From Deinococcus peraridilitoris DSM 19664 (GTDB taxonomy: Bacteria; Deinococcota; Deinococci; Deinococcales; Deinococcaceae), in assembly GCF_000317835.1 (NCBI RefSeq), contig NC_019793.1, forward strand, positions 186,001 to 250,000: a stretch of 64,000 bases of DNA, given 5' to 3'. The notes under the pieces are model-generated. The model ran no database searches and was not told the DNA's origin. It worked only from the letters and a program-made list of their open reading frames with translations. Below are positions 1-8,588 of the stretch, one piece after another. The position numbers and the translations under genes are program-made. How positions within the stretch are numbered: the stretch's first letter is position 1; each line of letters opens with the position of its first letter.

Positions 1-156
1 AAAAACGTGCAGACCGCGGGCGTCGGTCTCGTGCCGGGCGCTTCCGGCAAGCCCATGCCCCAGCGCCACGATGACACCGTCCTGTACGGCCAGGTCGGCC
101 ACCTCCACGGTGTCTTCGAAGATGAATGCACCGCCGCGGATCAATTGGTCGTACAT
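1..156 (-). CDS. allB: Allantoinase, N-terminal fragment (runs off window)
   Basis: Only the first 52 codons lie in the window, reading towards base 1. They begin MYDQLIRGG and end with DARGLHVF, the usual N-terminal edge of a cyclic amidohydrolase of the allantoinase/dihydropyrimidinase family, just before its metal-binding strand. The ATG at 156-154 overlaps the allC stop by one base (TGATG), so the two should be translationally coupled. Allantoinase opens allantoin to allantoate, the substrate of the allC product encoded immediately upstream. The partner gene makes allantoinase more likely than dihydropyrimidinase; the catalytic residues are outside the window. Confidence 0.75.
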   Translation of the reverse strand, partial: MYDQLIRGGAFIFEDTVEVADLAVQDGVIVALGHGLAGSARHETDARGLHVF

Positions 157-1418
157 CAGGGCCGCTCCGTGCGTGCCCGCTCGGCGTCCAGACGACGCAG
201 AAATTCCAGGCCAACCTGCAGCGCGAGTTTCACATCATCCTCCCGGACCGATTCATGCGGGTGGTGGCTCAACCCGTCAGGACTGCGGACAAAGACCATC
301 GCCACCGGCGCCCGCTCGGCAATGATCATGGCGTCGTGACCCGCGCCGCTCGGTACGTCCGGCAACGGCACGTTCCCCGCGGCGGCGGCTTCCCGCAGCA
401 GCTGTCGTAAGCCTGTGTCCATGGGCACTGCCTTCTGTTGGCTGCGCAGGGTCCACTCCAGATCCAGCCGACGTGAGGCGGCCAGTTGCTCGGCCTGGGC
501 GCGCAACACCTCAAGCTGTCCGAGACGCACCTCGTCATGGGTGTGCCGCAGATCAAGTGACAGTTCGACCTCGCCTGGGATGACATTGGTCGCACCCGGA
601 GAGACCCGCAGCTGTCCGACGGTCGCGACCAAACCGGGTGTTTCGCGGGCACGCTCCTCGACTGCCAGCACGAAGGCACTCGCGCCGCTCAGGGCGTCGC
701 GTCGCAAGTGCATCGGCGTGGTCCCGGCGTGGTTGGCTTCTCCCCTGAAGGTCACCGTCAGCCGACTCTGACCGGCAATGGCCGAAACGAGGCCCAGCGG
801 AAGGTCCTGCGTGGCCAGGCCGGGCCCCTGTTCGTTATGGAACTCCAGGTAGCCCAGCACCTTTCCTTGCAGTTCTGCACGCGAGATCTCCTCGGGCCGC
901 AGGCCAAAATCGCGCAACGCTTCGGCAAAACTGATTCCCCGTGCGTCGGTCACGCCGAGCAGGTCGTGTGCGCGGCCCACCAGCGCACGACTGCCGAAGA
1001 AGGGCACGCCGAAACGCACGCCTTCCTCCTCCGAAAAGCCGATGACTTCGAGCGCGTAGGACAGAGGCGTCGAGGCAAGCGCCTCGACGAGCGCCAATCC
1101 CATGACGACGCCCAACACACCGTCGAAGCGTCCCGCGTTCGGGACGCTGTCGAGGTGAGAAGCAATCAGGAATGTCGCTGCAGGCCCCGGGTGCGCGGTG
1201 GGGGCACTTGCCGGAAACACCGCGCGGAAATTGCCCGCAGCGTCCACCGAGCTGACCATACCCAGCTGCTCGGCCCAACGCGCGAGCTTCGAATGAACAC
1301 GCGTCATGGGTGCCGAGCAGAAGGTCCGCGTCAGGCAGTTTGGTTCTTCGCTTTCCTGGGCGAGGTCGTCGCACCATGTCATGACCTTGCGGGCCAGCCC
1401 TCCCAGTCGGTCGTTCAT
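156..1418 (-). CDS. allC: Allantoate amidohydrolase
   Basis: This 420-residue M20-family zinc hydrolase should convert allantoate towards ureidoglycine, CO2 and ammonia in the cytoplasm. Probable metal ligands are visible: H88 in SHLDS, D99 in RFDG, the glutamates of SEEEGVRFG (about 130-137), the His of EFHNEQGP, and a C-terminal GAGHDAM followed by SHHPHE. The NHAGTTPM stretch is typical of the carbamoylase/allantoate amidohydrolase branch. I start it at the ATG at 1418, which overlaps the upstream malate synthase stop as ATGA and follows GGATGG; an in-frame ATG nine bases earlier is possible. N-carbamoyl-amino-acid hydrolase is the alternative, but the adjacent allantoinase supports ureide breakdown. 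Confidence 0.85.
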   Translation of the reverse strand: MNDRLGGLARKVMTWCDDLAQESEEPNCLTRTFCSAPMTRVHSKLARWAEQLGMVSSVDAAGNFRAVFPASAPTAHPGPAATFLIASHLDSVPNAGRFDGVLGVVMGLALVEALASTPLSYALEVIGFSEEEGVRFGVPFFGSRALVGRAHDLLGVTDARGISFAEALRDFGLRPEEISRAELQGKVLGYLEFHNEQGPGLATQDLPLGLVSAIAGQSRLTVTFRGEANHAGTTPMHLRRDALSGASAFVLAVEERARETPGLVATVGQLRVSPGATNVIPGEVELSLDLRHTHDEVRLGQLEVLRAQAEQLAASRRLDLEWTLRSQQKAVPMDTGLRQLLREAAAAGNVPLPDVPSGAGHDAMIIAERAPVAMVFVRSPDGLSHHPHESVREDDVKLALQVGLEFLRRLDAERARTERP

Positions 1419-2809
1419 ATTTCCCATCCTCGCAGCCTGGCGGCGACCAGCGGGAAATAATCCGCGCACGTGTCCGCCAGGACCAGGGTGTCAAGCAGCT
1501 CCCCGGCAAACGACTTCTCCTGCGCGTGCTCTTCACGCAGCTCGCGGTAGCGCTGGGGAGACAGGGTTCCGCCCTCTGTGAGGCGCACCCGATGGTGCAC
1601 CCACTGCCACAGCTGGGCACGAGCGAGTTCCGCGGTAGCCGTATCCTCGATGCGCCCTTCACGCACGATCACGCCCAGCCCGGCGTGCCACGCGGCAAAG
1701 TAATCGAGCGCGATGCCCAGGGCTTCACGCACGGCGGCCAGCGGCACCGATGTGACCGGTGGGAAGGCGCTCAACTCCTCAGGTCCGGCGCCCTGAGCGC
1801 CGCGAGCCTGCGGCGGTTCCCGTGAGAAGGCTTCACGGACTGCGGGAATCAGGCTGGGCAGGCCAGCCCAGGCCGCCTGGTAGCCGTACGCCACTTCACG
1901 CCGCTTGTCCTGTGTCACGGCACTCAGGGCGGCCTGAGGATCTTGCGGATCGGGAGCAAGGGCGGCGCTTCCGCCCACCGCCCGACCGCCACGCCGCACG
2001 CACACGCTGGGCAGCAGACGCGCGTAGGCCTGCATACAGGGCTGATCCATGCCCAGACGCGCCCGCTCGGGCAGCACCGGACCCGCCTCCTGCCCGAGAT
2101 GCTTCACGAGGCTGAACACATAATCCCAGCGTCCGGCGTTCAGGCCATACGCACGTTCGCGCAATTCGAAGAGCATCTCTTCGGCAAGCTGCGCCCCCGA
2201 CCAGGTCTCGATTTGCAGACAGGGCCGGACGGTACCCGAAGGAAGTGACAGCAGCTCCTCGGCGCGCCTGAGCACCTGGTTCCAAAAGCGCGCCTCTGCC
2301 GGGCGTTCCAGCTTGGGCAGGTACAGGTAAAGGGGCGAACGGTGACGGTGGTGTGCCAGGAATACCGACAGATCCAGCAACGAGGCGATCACTGTTTCAC
2401 CCGTGAAGCGAAACGAGAACTCCGGCAGATAATGCGGCCGGGGACGCAACATCAACGGCGTTCCTTCCAGATGACTCAGGTCGCGCAGATGCGCGTAGGC
2501 GCGGAGAACACCTGCGCGTGTGGGCGAGAAGGTATCGTCAAAATCCAGCATGACGGCGTCCACGTTCAGGACCAGCCCTTCACGCAGCGTCGCGTCATCT
2601 CCGGCGGTCACCACCAGCTCGACCGTGCGGCCTCGCAGTTCATCGGGGACGGGGGGCAGCTGCCAGTCCTCGGGCAGGTTCAGGGAGCGGGCTTCGGAGT
2701 CCTCCACCGTGGAGAGTGCACGCCAGATACCATAAAACTCGCGGTGCAGGGCCGCGTACAACCCGAGCGACTTCGAATCCAGCTGGTCTTCGAGAAGGCC
2801 AGGCGTCAT
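1415..2809 (-). CDS. Divergent second malate synthase (ureide-cluster paralogue)
   Basis: This 464-residue protein belongs to the malate synthase A family, like the canonical enzyme at 4266-5834, but is shorter and clearly diverged. The signature around 217-231 reads RERAYGLNAGRWDYVF, with Arg in place of the usual His. Residues matching the Mg ligands (E201 in QIETW, D229 in RWDY), the catalytic base (D389 in IEDTATAE) and the active-site Arg (RPRP, 122-124) are kept, so activity is plausible. The DFEDAS stretch of the canonical enzyme is DFDDTF here. The gene overlaps allC by ATGA. Allantoin breakdown can yield glyoxylate, the substrate of malate synthase, and yeast DAL7 is a precedent. A related lyase activity cannot be excluded. 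Confidence 0.75.
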   Translation of the reverse strand: MTPGLLEDQLDSKSLGLYAALHREFYGIWRALSTVEDSEARSLNLPEDWQLPPVPDELRGRTVELVVTAGDDATLREGLVLNVDAVMLDFDDTFSPTRAGVLRAYAHLRDLSHLEGTPLMLRPRPHYLPEFSFRFTGETVIASLLDLSVFLAHHRHRSPLYLYLPKLERPAEARFWNQVLRRAEELLSLPSGTVRPCLQIETWSGAQLAEEMLFELRERAYGLNAGRWDYVFSLVKHLGQEAGPVLPERARLGMDQPCMQAYARLLPSVCVRRGGRAVGGSAALAPDPQDPQAALSAVTQDKRREVAYGYQAAWAGLPSLIPAVREAFSREPPQARGAQGAGPEELSAFPPVTSVPLAAVREALGIALDYFAAWHAGLGVIVREGRIEDTATAELARAQLWQWVHHRVRLTEGGTLSPQRYRELREEHAQEKSFAGELLDTLVLADTCADYFPLVAARLRGWEI

Positions 2810-2832
2810 ATTCTTGTCACCCGACGATGTTG

Positions 2833-2861
2833 AATGTAAAAAAAAGCGGCTTTGATGTCTC
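2833..2861 (-). promoter_or_regulatory. Candidate promoter of the malate synthase-allC-allB operon
   Basis: On the minus strand GAGACA (2861-2856) and TACATT (2838-2833) are separated by 17 bp, about 25 bp before the first gene of the operon. The -35 match is only moderate, so this is a guess from spacing. Confidence 0.3.
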
Positions 2862-2893
2862 GTAGAACACCACAGGGCACGCGTCTTGTCAAA

Positions 2894-3051
2894 TCAGGCC
2901 AGCAGCAGTTCCACGTTGGCTTTGCCACCCTCGGTGACCGTCTGGCCCTGAATGGGCTGACCATTGATATAGACAGTAGCGTTGCTTCCCTGGGCCGACA
3001 CGACTCCAGCAGCCATCAGAAACGCCAGGAGGACTCTCTGCAGGGTGTCAT
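2894..3051 (-). pseudogene. Remnant or frameshifted gene for a small secreted protein
   Basis: The minus strand encodes a clean signal peptide, TLQRVLLAFLMAAGVVSAQG, followed by a short beta-strand-like sequence (TVYINGQPIQGQ) and a stop at 2894. The reading frame has no ATG, GTG or TTG before the signal peptide. An ATG lies at 3051-3049 but two bases out of frame: ATGACACCCTGCAG would need to be ATGACACTGCAG. The remaining sequence recalls the start of copper amine oxidase-like N-terminal (stalk) domains, cut off after about 30 mature residues. A real frameshift, an error in the sequence, or a very rare start codon would all explain this. Confidence 0.35.
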
Positions 3052-3154
3052 GACAAATACCCCGTCGCCGAGGTGGCTCAAATGAGGCAGGGCCCCTCGT
3101 CCGTCGTGCCCAGGTAGACTGCCCCAGAACGAATTTTGACCAGGAGGTCACGAG

Positions 3155-4111
3155 ATGGGTTTGCGCTGGGGTGTGTTGGGAGCCGCGCGGATTGCACAGA
3201 AGCTCATTCCCGCCATCGCGCAGGCCGGCGGTCAGGTCACGGCAGTGGCCTCGCGGGACAGACCGCGCGGTCAGGCGTTCGCCACGACCTATGGAATCGG
3301 GCGGGTAGTGTCCTACGAGGAGTTGTTGGCAGACCCGGAAATCGACGCCGTTTATAATCCGCTGCCGAACGATTTGCACTTGCCGTGGTCGATTTCGGCC
3401 TTGCAAGCTGGAAAACATGTTCTGTGCGAAAAGCCGATGACCCTCAGCGCCGAGCAGGCTGCAGAGCTCGCCCGGGTAGCCGCGCACGCGAATCGAGTGG
3501 TCTTCGAGGCGTTCGCCTACCAGTTCGCGCCGGTCATGGCCGAAGCGGTGCGGTTGGTGCGGTCAGGCGCCATCGGCGAGGTGCGCTCGTGCCGAGGAAC
3601 GTTCAGCTTCGTGCTGCCCGAGGGGGAGGATTTTCGCTGGCAACCTGCTCATGGTGGAGGTGCACTCTTCGACATCGGCTGTTACCCCGTTCACCTGACG
3701 CGCCTGATGCTGGGCGAGCCGCTCGCCGTCAGTGCGCAGGGCCGCTGGACGTCCAGCAACGTCGACATCGCGCTGCACGGCACACTGCGCTATGCGCAGG
3801 CGCTGGCGTCATTTCAATGTTCTTTCGACGAGGTGCACCACGAAGCGTTCGAAGTCGTCGGCACGGCAGGGCGCCTGACGCTCGATGGGCATCTCTTCAG
3901 CAACGTCGGCGAGGTTCGTCTGCGCCTCAACGAACAAGAGCAGCTCTTTCCTTATGAGAACGCCTATGCCCGAATGGTCAGTCACGTACAGGAACTGGTC
4001 ACCCGATCCCTCGAGGATCAGCGAACCAGCGCGGCAGCAGCGGTGGCGCAAGGACGCGTCATCGACGCCCTCCTTCAATCTGCGCGGGAACAACGTGCCG
4101 TCCGACTCTAG
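3155..4111 (+). CDS. Gfo/Idh/MocA-family oxidoreductase
   Basis: A 318-residue NAD(P)-dependent dehydrogenase of unknown substrate. The N-terminal Rossmann fold opens with WGVLGAARIAQ, the EKP motif occurs as VLCEKPMT (about residues 91-98), and the C-terminal substrate domain carries GGGALFDIGCYPVHL, the family's conserved catalytic region with Asp and His. Length is usual for the family. An excellent ribosome site (AGGAGG, 7 bases before the ATG) fixes the start. It stands alone between the ureide operon, transcribed away from it, and the malate synthase gene downstream. Nearest activities by motif would be trans-1,2-dihydrobenzene-1,2-diol or sugar dehydrogenases, but nothing in the context selects one. 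Confidence 0.85.
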   Translation: MGLRWGVLGAARIAQKLIPAIAQAGGQVTAVASRDRPRGQAFATTYGIGRVVSYEELLADPEIDAVYNPLPNDLHLPWSISALQAGKHVLCEKPMTLSAEQAAELARVAAHANRVVFEAFAYQFAPVMAEAVRLVRSGAIGEVRSCRGTFSFVLPEGEDFRWQPAHGGGALFDIGCYPVHLTRLMLGEPLAVSAQGRWTSSNVDIALHGTLRYAQALASFQCSFDEVHHEAFEVVGTAGRLTLDGHLFSNVGEVRLRLNEQEQLFPYENAYARMVSHVQELVTRSLEDQRTSAAAAVAQGRVIDALLQSAREQRAVRL

Positions 4112-4181
4112 CGAAAGCCCGCATCCTTCTGCCTCGTATGCCACGAGAACAGTTCGGGACTACACTGACAAGGCAAACACT

Positions 4182-4194
4182 TCGTGAATCACGA
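4182..4194. promoter_or_regulatory. 13-bp perfect palindrome upstream of malate synthase
   Basis: TCGTGAATCACGA reads the same on both strands around its central base. It lies 16 bp after a TACACT (4161-4166) that could be the -10 box for the malate synthase gene, which places the palindrome near the start of the transcript, where a repressor could act. No regulator gene is adjacent. Chance occurrence remains possible. Confidence 0.3.
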
Positions 4195-4265
4195 GGCCCA
4201 CGCCTGACGCTTATCGCCCAAGTGACGCACTGTTTCGCGGTGCCCACGCCGCGCAAGGAGACTTC

Positions 4266-5834
4266 ATGACCGACCGCCTTCCCCTTGATGTTCCCGGCCT
4301 GACCCTGACCCGTCCGCCGTCCTCGGAGGCGACCAGCCTGCTGACAACCGAGGCGATGCAATTCGTCGCCGATCTGCACCGCCGGTTCGACGCGCGTCGC
4401 CAGGAGCTGCTTGCCGCGCGCGAAGCCCGTCAGCAGCGACTCGACGCGGGCGAGCGTCCCGATTTCCTGCCCGAAACGGCCGATGTGCGCGCGGGCGACT
4501 GGCAGGTGTCGCCGCCCATGCCTGATCTGACCGACCGGCGGGTCGAGATCACCGGTCCAGTGGACCGCAAGATGATCATCAACGCACTTAACAGCGGCGC
4601 GAAGGTGTTCATGGCCGACTTCGAGGATGCCAGTACTCCCACTTGGGAAAACGTGGTAGCCGGTCAGCAGAATCTCTATGACGCGGTGCGCCGGACCATC
4701 AGCCTCGATCAGGGCGGTAAACAGTACCGCCTGCAAGATGAGGTGGCTACGCTGATCGTTCGCCCGCGTGGCTGGCACCTGCCAGAAAAGCACGTGCTGA
4801 TCGATGGCGAGGAAGTCTCCGGGGCGATCTTCGACTTCGGGCTGTACTTCTTTCACAACGCCGCCGAGCGCCTTTCGCAGGGGAAAGGAACCTACTTTTA
4901 CCTGCCCAAGCTCGAAAGCCACCTGGAAGCGCGCTTGTGGAATGACATCTTCAATTTTGCCGAAGACGCCCTGCAGCTTCCCCGTGGCACCATCCGCGCC
5001 ACCGTGCTGATCGAAACGATCCTGGCCGCCTTCGAGATGGACGAAATTCTCTACGAGCTGCGCGAGCATTCCGCCGGACTCAACTGCGGTCGCTGGGACT
5101 ACATCTTCAGCGTCATCAAGAAGCTGCGCGCCGACCCCCGCTTCGTGCTGCCCGACCGGGCGCGCATCACGATGGAAACGCACCTGATGCGCTCGTACTC
5201 ACGTCTGGCCATCCAGACCTGCCACAGGCGAGGGGCCCACGCGATGGGCGGCATGAGCGCCTTCATTCCGGTCAAGAACGACGAGGCCGCCAACGACCGC
5301 GCCTTCGCGCAGGTGCGCGCCGACAAGGAACGCGAAGCGAGCGACGGGCACGACGGCACCTGGGTTGCCCACCCCGCCCTGGTGCCCGTGGCGCGTGAGG
5401 TCTTTGACCGGCTGATGCCCACTCCCAACCAGCTGCACGTGATTCCGGAGGTCCGGATCACGGCTGCGGACCTCCTGCAGGTGCCCGAGGGACCCATTAC
5501 CGAGGCAGGAGTACGCCTGAACATCAGCGTGGCATTGCAGTACCTCGACGCCTGGCTGCGCGGCAGTGGTGCCGTGCCCATCAACAACCTGATGGAAGAC
5601 GCCGCCACCGCCGAGATTTCACGCGCGCAGATCTGGCAGTGGCAGCGTCACCGGGCACGGCTCGACGATGGGCGCGAAATCGACCCGGAGCTGGTGCGCC
5701 GGCTGTTCGAAGAAGAGCTCGCCACGCTGGGACGTGAACGCTACGCCGATGCGGCCACCCTGCTCTATGACCTCGCCACACGTGAACCGCTGGTGGACTT
5801 CCTGACGTTGCCCGGCTACCGCCAGCTGGCATGA
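4266..5834 (+). CDS. aceB: Malate synthase A
   Basis: Condenses glyoxylate and acetyl-CoA to malate, the second step of the glyoxylate shunt. The 522-residue protein has the full family signature, [17 protein letters not shown] (near 262-278), the Arg of VRPRGW near 166, the Mg ligands in LIET (about 249) and RWDY (about 277), and the catalytic base in [10 protein letters not shown] (about 444). It starts at an ATG 6 bases after AAGGAG. Isocitrate lyase is not in this window. The divergent paralogue in the ureide operon less than 2 kb away may be dedicated to glyoxylate from allantoin, leaving this gene for growth on acetate or fatty acids; that split is inference. Confidence 0.95.
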   Translation: MTDRLPLDVPGLTLTRPPSSEATSLLTTEAMQFVADLHRRFDARRQELLAAREARQQRLDAGERPDFLPETADVRAGDWQVSPPMPDLTDRRVEITGPVDRKMIINALNSGAKVFMADFEDASTPTWENVVAGQQNLYDAVRRTISLDQGGKQYRLQDEVATLIVRPRGWHLPEKHVLIDGEEVSGAIFDFGLYFFHNAAERLSQGKGTYFYLPKLESHLEARLWNDIFNFAEDALQLPRGTIRATVLIETILAAFEMDEILYELREHSAGLNCGRWDYIFSVIKKLRADPRFVLPDRARITMETHLMRSYSRLAIQTCHRRGAHAMGGMSAFIPVKNDEAANDRAFAQVRADKEREASDGHDGTWVAHPALVPVAREVFDRLMPTPNQLHVIPEVRITAADLLQVPEGPITEAGVRLNISVALQYLDAWLRGSGAVPINNLMEDAATAEISRAQIWQWQRHRARLDDGREIDPELVRRLFEEELATLGRERYADAATLLYDLATREPLVDFLTLPGYRQLA

Positions 5835-5901
5835 GTGAAGGGCGCCGGCATGGCACGCTGCAGCTCAGGGTGGTCTGGCGCACGGTGCACCGGAGCGCTT
5901 C

Positions 5902-5930
5902 TTGCCCTGGACATGGGGGACCTTTAGAAT
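5902..5930 (+). promoter_or_regulatory. Promoter of the leaderless ORF at 5938
   Basis: TTGCCC (5902-5907) and TAGAAT (5925-5930) are spaced by 17 bp. Transcription would start at about 5937-5938, on or next to the GTG at 5938. Confidence 0.6.
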
Positions 5931-5937
5931 GCCCCTG

Positions 5938-6063
5938 GTGCCCGACCAGCTCGGCACGACGGCCCCTGGGCCAGGTCCGTCGCTCGGTATGGCAAAAAAG
6001 TGGCCGTCAGTCCGAGTGGCACAGGGCCAGCGCCTCGCCCGGCCAGAAGGAGTTCACGCATGA
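5938..6063 (+). CDS. Leaderless 41-residue ORF coupled to the next gene
   Basis: A GTG seven bases after the TAGAAT -10 box opens 41 codons (starting MPDQLGTTAP) whose TGA at 6061-6063 overlaps the ATG of the following membrane-protein gene as ATGA. The ribosome site of that gene, AGAAGGAG, lies in the last codons of this ORF. The arrangement suggests translation from the very 5' end of the mRNA with coupling to the downstream start. The peptide is rich in Pro, Gly, Arg and Ala and matches nothing I know; it may act as a leader rather than as a protein. Confidence 0.45.
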   Translation: MPDQLGTTAPGPGPSLGMAKKWPSVRVAQGQRLARPEGVHA

Positions 6064-6491
6064 CTCAGGGTAAATCTCCGCGCCGCAGCGGCGCCGCCGG
6101 ACGCATCGTTTTGTGGATCGTGCTCGCCTTGTTCACGGCAGGTGGCGCCTACGCGTCCTACCTCAGCTTCAAAGCCAATCCCTACGTGTCAAACGAGGCG
6201 CGCAACGGCATCTCGAAGTGGCAGTTCATGGAAGAGTGCAAGGGGCAGCTTCGCACCCAGCTTCGCACCCAGCTGCAAGGTCAGATTCCTGCTGGCTGGA
6301 CGCTGCAGTACCCGCCACCCGTGCAACGCGTTCAGAACGTCGTTCAGGCGCCGGAAGGCGGATGGGGATGGCAAAGCCTCGTGCTGATCCGCACGCCCGA
6401 CGGCAACGCAGTTCCGGCACAGTTCGCCTGTGCGCACGACAAGAGCAACGGCGAAACCCGCATTCTGGGCGTACAACCCGCTCAACAATGA
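6060..6491 (+). CDS. Uncharacterised single-pass membrane protein
   Basis: I do not recognise this 143-residue protein. A short basic N-terminus (GKSPRRSGAAGR) precedes one hydrophobic segment (about 17-38), so the rest should face outward. The outer part contains QLRTQLRTQLQ, encoded by a perfect 12-bp tandem repeat at about 6244-6267, then a Pro/Val-rich stretch and a compact domain with two cysteines in all, one early in the outer part (EECKG) and one near the end (FACAHD), which could pair. It starts at the ATG after AGAAGGAG, overlapping the preceding small ORF by ATGA. Transcription should end at the strong hairpin just downstream. Confidence 0.7.
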   Translation: MTQGKSPRRSGAAGRIVLWIVLALFTAGGAYASYLSFKANPYVSNEARNGISKWQFMEECKGQLRTQLRTQLQGQIPAGWTLQYPPPVQRVQNVVQAPEGGWGWQSLVLIRTPDGNAVPAQFACAHDKSNGETRILGVQPAQQ

Positions 6492-6495
6492 GTTC

Positions 6496-6530
6496 GGCAA
6501 GAGGGCCCTGACGCTCAGGGCCCTCTTGCC
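6496..6530. terminator. Bidirectional terminator hairpin
   Basis: A perfect 16-bp stem (6496-6511 with 6515-6530) and a 3-base loop sit between the convergent membrane-protein and protease genes. There is no clear T-tract, but stem length and position support a two-way terminator. Confidence 0.75.
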
Positions 6531-6565
6531 GTTCCGCGCCGCCGGGTGACTGCTCGGGACAAAGA

Positions 6566-7648
6566 TCACGGTGAACGTCTGAAACTTCGTGCGGCCTCCA
6601 GCGCCGCCGCCGCGTTGAGCATGCCCGCTCCGCACGTTTTGGCAGCCGCCCGGTCGCAACTCCGGCCGGGAAAGGCTCCGGCACTGCGCTGAAGCAACGC
6701 GGACACGTCGTTCGGGGTCAGCCTGGTGTTGAGGCCCAACATGAGGCTGACCACACCGCTCACCAGCGGCGCCGCCAGGCTGGTGCCGGTATGACGGGCC
6801 GCGCCATTGGCGGTAAAGACGGTGATGGGCTCCGCGGCGCCCCCACCCGGGGCAGCCAACGTGACGCTGCGGCCCCAGTTGGCGTACGGGGCGCGCCGAC
6901 CCTCGCGCCCCGTTCCGGTCACCGTAATGACGTTTCGGCAACCTGCAGGTGTGTACCCAGCGGCGTCGGCGTCATCGTTGCCAGCCCCGGCCACCACGAT
7001 GACACCGCGTGCAGCCACCTCATCAAGCACCTGTTGTACCCGAGGATCGCAGCGGTCAAGTGGAATAAAGTCCGCGAATAGGCTCAGGTTGAGTACCCTT
7101 GCCGGAGATGGATTTCGCGGCGTGCCGGCGACTGGCAGACCCACCGCCCAGCGCATGGCGTCTACCAGGTCCTCAACCCGAACGTGACCGTGAATGTCGG
7201 CCACACGCAAGTGCACGATCCGTGCGCGGGGATTGACCCCGGCGAGCCCTGAGGCGTCGTGGGCCGAGGCGATCAATGACGCCACCATCGACGCGTGGTA
7301 CGCAGTCTCACCGCCATCACGGGCGTCCGCATCACGGCCATCGCCGTCACCCGAGACGCTCACGTCCGAAACGAAATCGTAACCGTTCACCACCCGCCCG
7401 GCCAGGTCAGGAAGGGAGGCGAATCCGGTGTCCAGCACGGCCACCGTGACAAGCGCACCACGCGAAAGCTGCCAGGCGTCTTGCATGCGGATCGCGCTCA
7501 GATTCCACTGCTGTGCATAAAGCGGATCGCGTGGACGGTACGCCACGCCGGCGGCAGTTGGCGCAGCTGGCGGCGACAGAGGTTGAATCCGGATGGCTGC
7601 TGCAGGTCCCGGGCACAGCAGCAGCAATGAAAGCAGAAAGCGGCGCAC
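6566..7648 (-). CDS. Secreted subtilisin-like serine protease (S8)
   Basis: A 360-residue precursor with a signal peptide ([17 protein letters not shown]) and an S8 catalytic domain. The triad is D73 in VAVLDTGF, H118 in [10 protein letters not shown] and S290 in [13 protein letters not shown], with the oxyanion Asn N224 in GAGND. The His motif is unusual: most relatives read HGTHVAG, here it is YHASMVA. A cysteine pair near the C-terminus ([13 protein letters not shown]) may form a disulfide. The start is GTG (7648-7646), 6 bases after GACACT, which may be a weak -10 box for a leaderless message. It probably degrades extracellular protein; there is little room for a long inhibitory propeptide. 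Confidence 0.85.
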   Translation of the reverse strand: MRRFLLSLLLLCPGPAAAIRIQPLSPPAAPTAAGVAYRPRDPLYAQQWNLSAIRMQDAWQLSRGALVTVAVLDTGFASLPDLAGRVVNGYDFVSDVSVSGDGDGRDADARDGGETAYHASMVASLIASAHDASGLAGVNPRARIVHLRVADIHGHVRVEDLVDAMRWAVGLPVAGTPRNPSPARVLNLSLFADFIPLDRCDPRVQQVLDEVAARGVIVVAGAGNDDADAAGYTPAGCRNVITVTGTGREGRRAPYANWGRSVTLAAPGGGAAEPITVFTANGAARHTGTSLAAPLVSGVVSLMLGLNTRLTPNDVSALLQRSAGAFPGRSCDRAAAKTCGAGMLNAAAALEAARSFRRSP

Positions 7649-7711
7649 CCGCTCAGTGTCGCGCAGCTCTCTGATGAGCGCCTGAATCTTCCCGTCACGC
7701 TACGCTGACGC

Positions 7712-8497
7712 ATGACTTCGCCTCGACTGTCAGGTCCCCCATCCGCCTCACTGCACGTCATCGTGACGGGTGCGTCCAGCGGGCTGGGACGCGCCATTGC
7801 CCGTGATCTTCACGGACGTGGGCACCGCCTGGTGCTGGCCGCCCGCCGGGCCGAACAGCTTGAGGCGCTGGCTGCCGAACTCTCCCCTGCCGGACACCGG
7901 GTACTGGCGGTGCCGACGGACGTCGGTGATCCAGAAAGCCGCGCCGCCCTGATTCAGCGCGCGCAGGCGGTATTCGGTCCCCTCGACGTGCTGGTCAACA
8001 ACGCCGGAGTCGGCGGTTCACGTGGCCAGACGTTCTGGGAGCTTCCCCTGCAGGAAGCGACTGTGGACATCAACCTTCTCGCCCTGATCGACCTGACCCA
8101 TCAGACCCTGCCGGGCATGGTGGAGCGCGGGCGGGGGCATATCATCAACGTGGCCTCGGTGGCGGGTCTGATTGCCACCGAACCGCTCTACTCGGCCAGC
8201 AAATTCGGAGTGCGGGGTTTCTCGCTCGCAGTGCGGCGTCAGTTGCTCGGCACCGGAGTCCACGTCAGCCTCGTCTCGCCTGGATTCGTACGCAGCGAGA
8301 TGACAGCCGACGTGCGTTTTCCCCTGCCTGGCCCGGAAACGGTGGCCCACGCTGTCGCGGGCCTGTTGCAGCGCCCACGCCGCGAGGTGGTGGTTCCAGG
8401 CGCCTACCGGGCCCTGGTGGCACTCGAGCGGGCCTGGCCCCGCCTCGGAGACCTGCTGGTTCGCCAGATCATGGCCCAGCGCCGCGCGCCCCGCTGA
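7712..8497 (+). CDS. Short-chain dehydrogenase/reductase
   Basis: A 261-residue classical SDR. It has the cofactor motif TGASSGLG near residue 18, NNAG near 93, the catalytic Ser in the VASVAG region, and YSASK as the Tyr-Lys pair near 155-159. A basic residue after the second strand (AARRAEQ) suggests NADP. The substrate is unknown. The ATG is 5 bases after TACGCT (7701-7706) and has no ribosome site, consistent with a leaderless mRNA. It is transcribed divergently from the protease gene. Confidence 0.85.
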   Translation: MTSPRLSGPPSASLHVIVTGASSGLGRAIARDLHGRGHRLVLAARRAEQLEALAAELSPAGHRVLAVPTDVGDPESRAALIQRAQAVFGPLDVLVNNAGVGGSRGQTFWELPLQEATVDINLLALIDLTHQTLPGMVERGRGHIINVASVAGLIATEPLYSASKFGVRGFSLAVRRQLLGTGVHVSLVSPGFVRSEMTADVRFPLPGPETVAHAVAGLLQRPRREVVVPGAYRALVALERAWPRLGDLLVRQIMAQRRAPR

Positions 8498-8588
8498 TTC
8501 GCCACGCCGCGAGGCTGGCCGCCACTTCTGCCCGGTCGGTCACCCGACGGGCACATCGCGACCTCGGCGACGGGGTTCCCGTTGTTGG

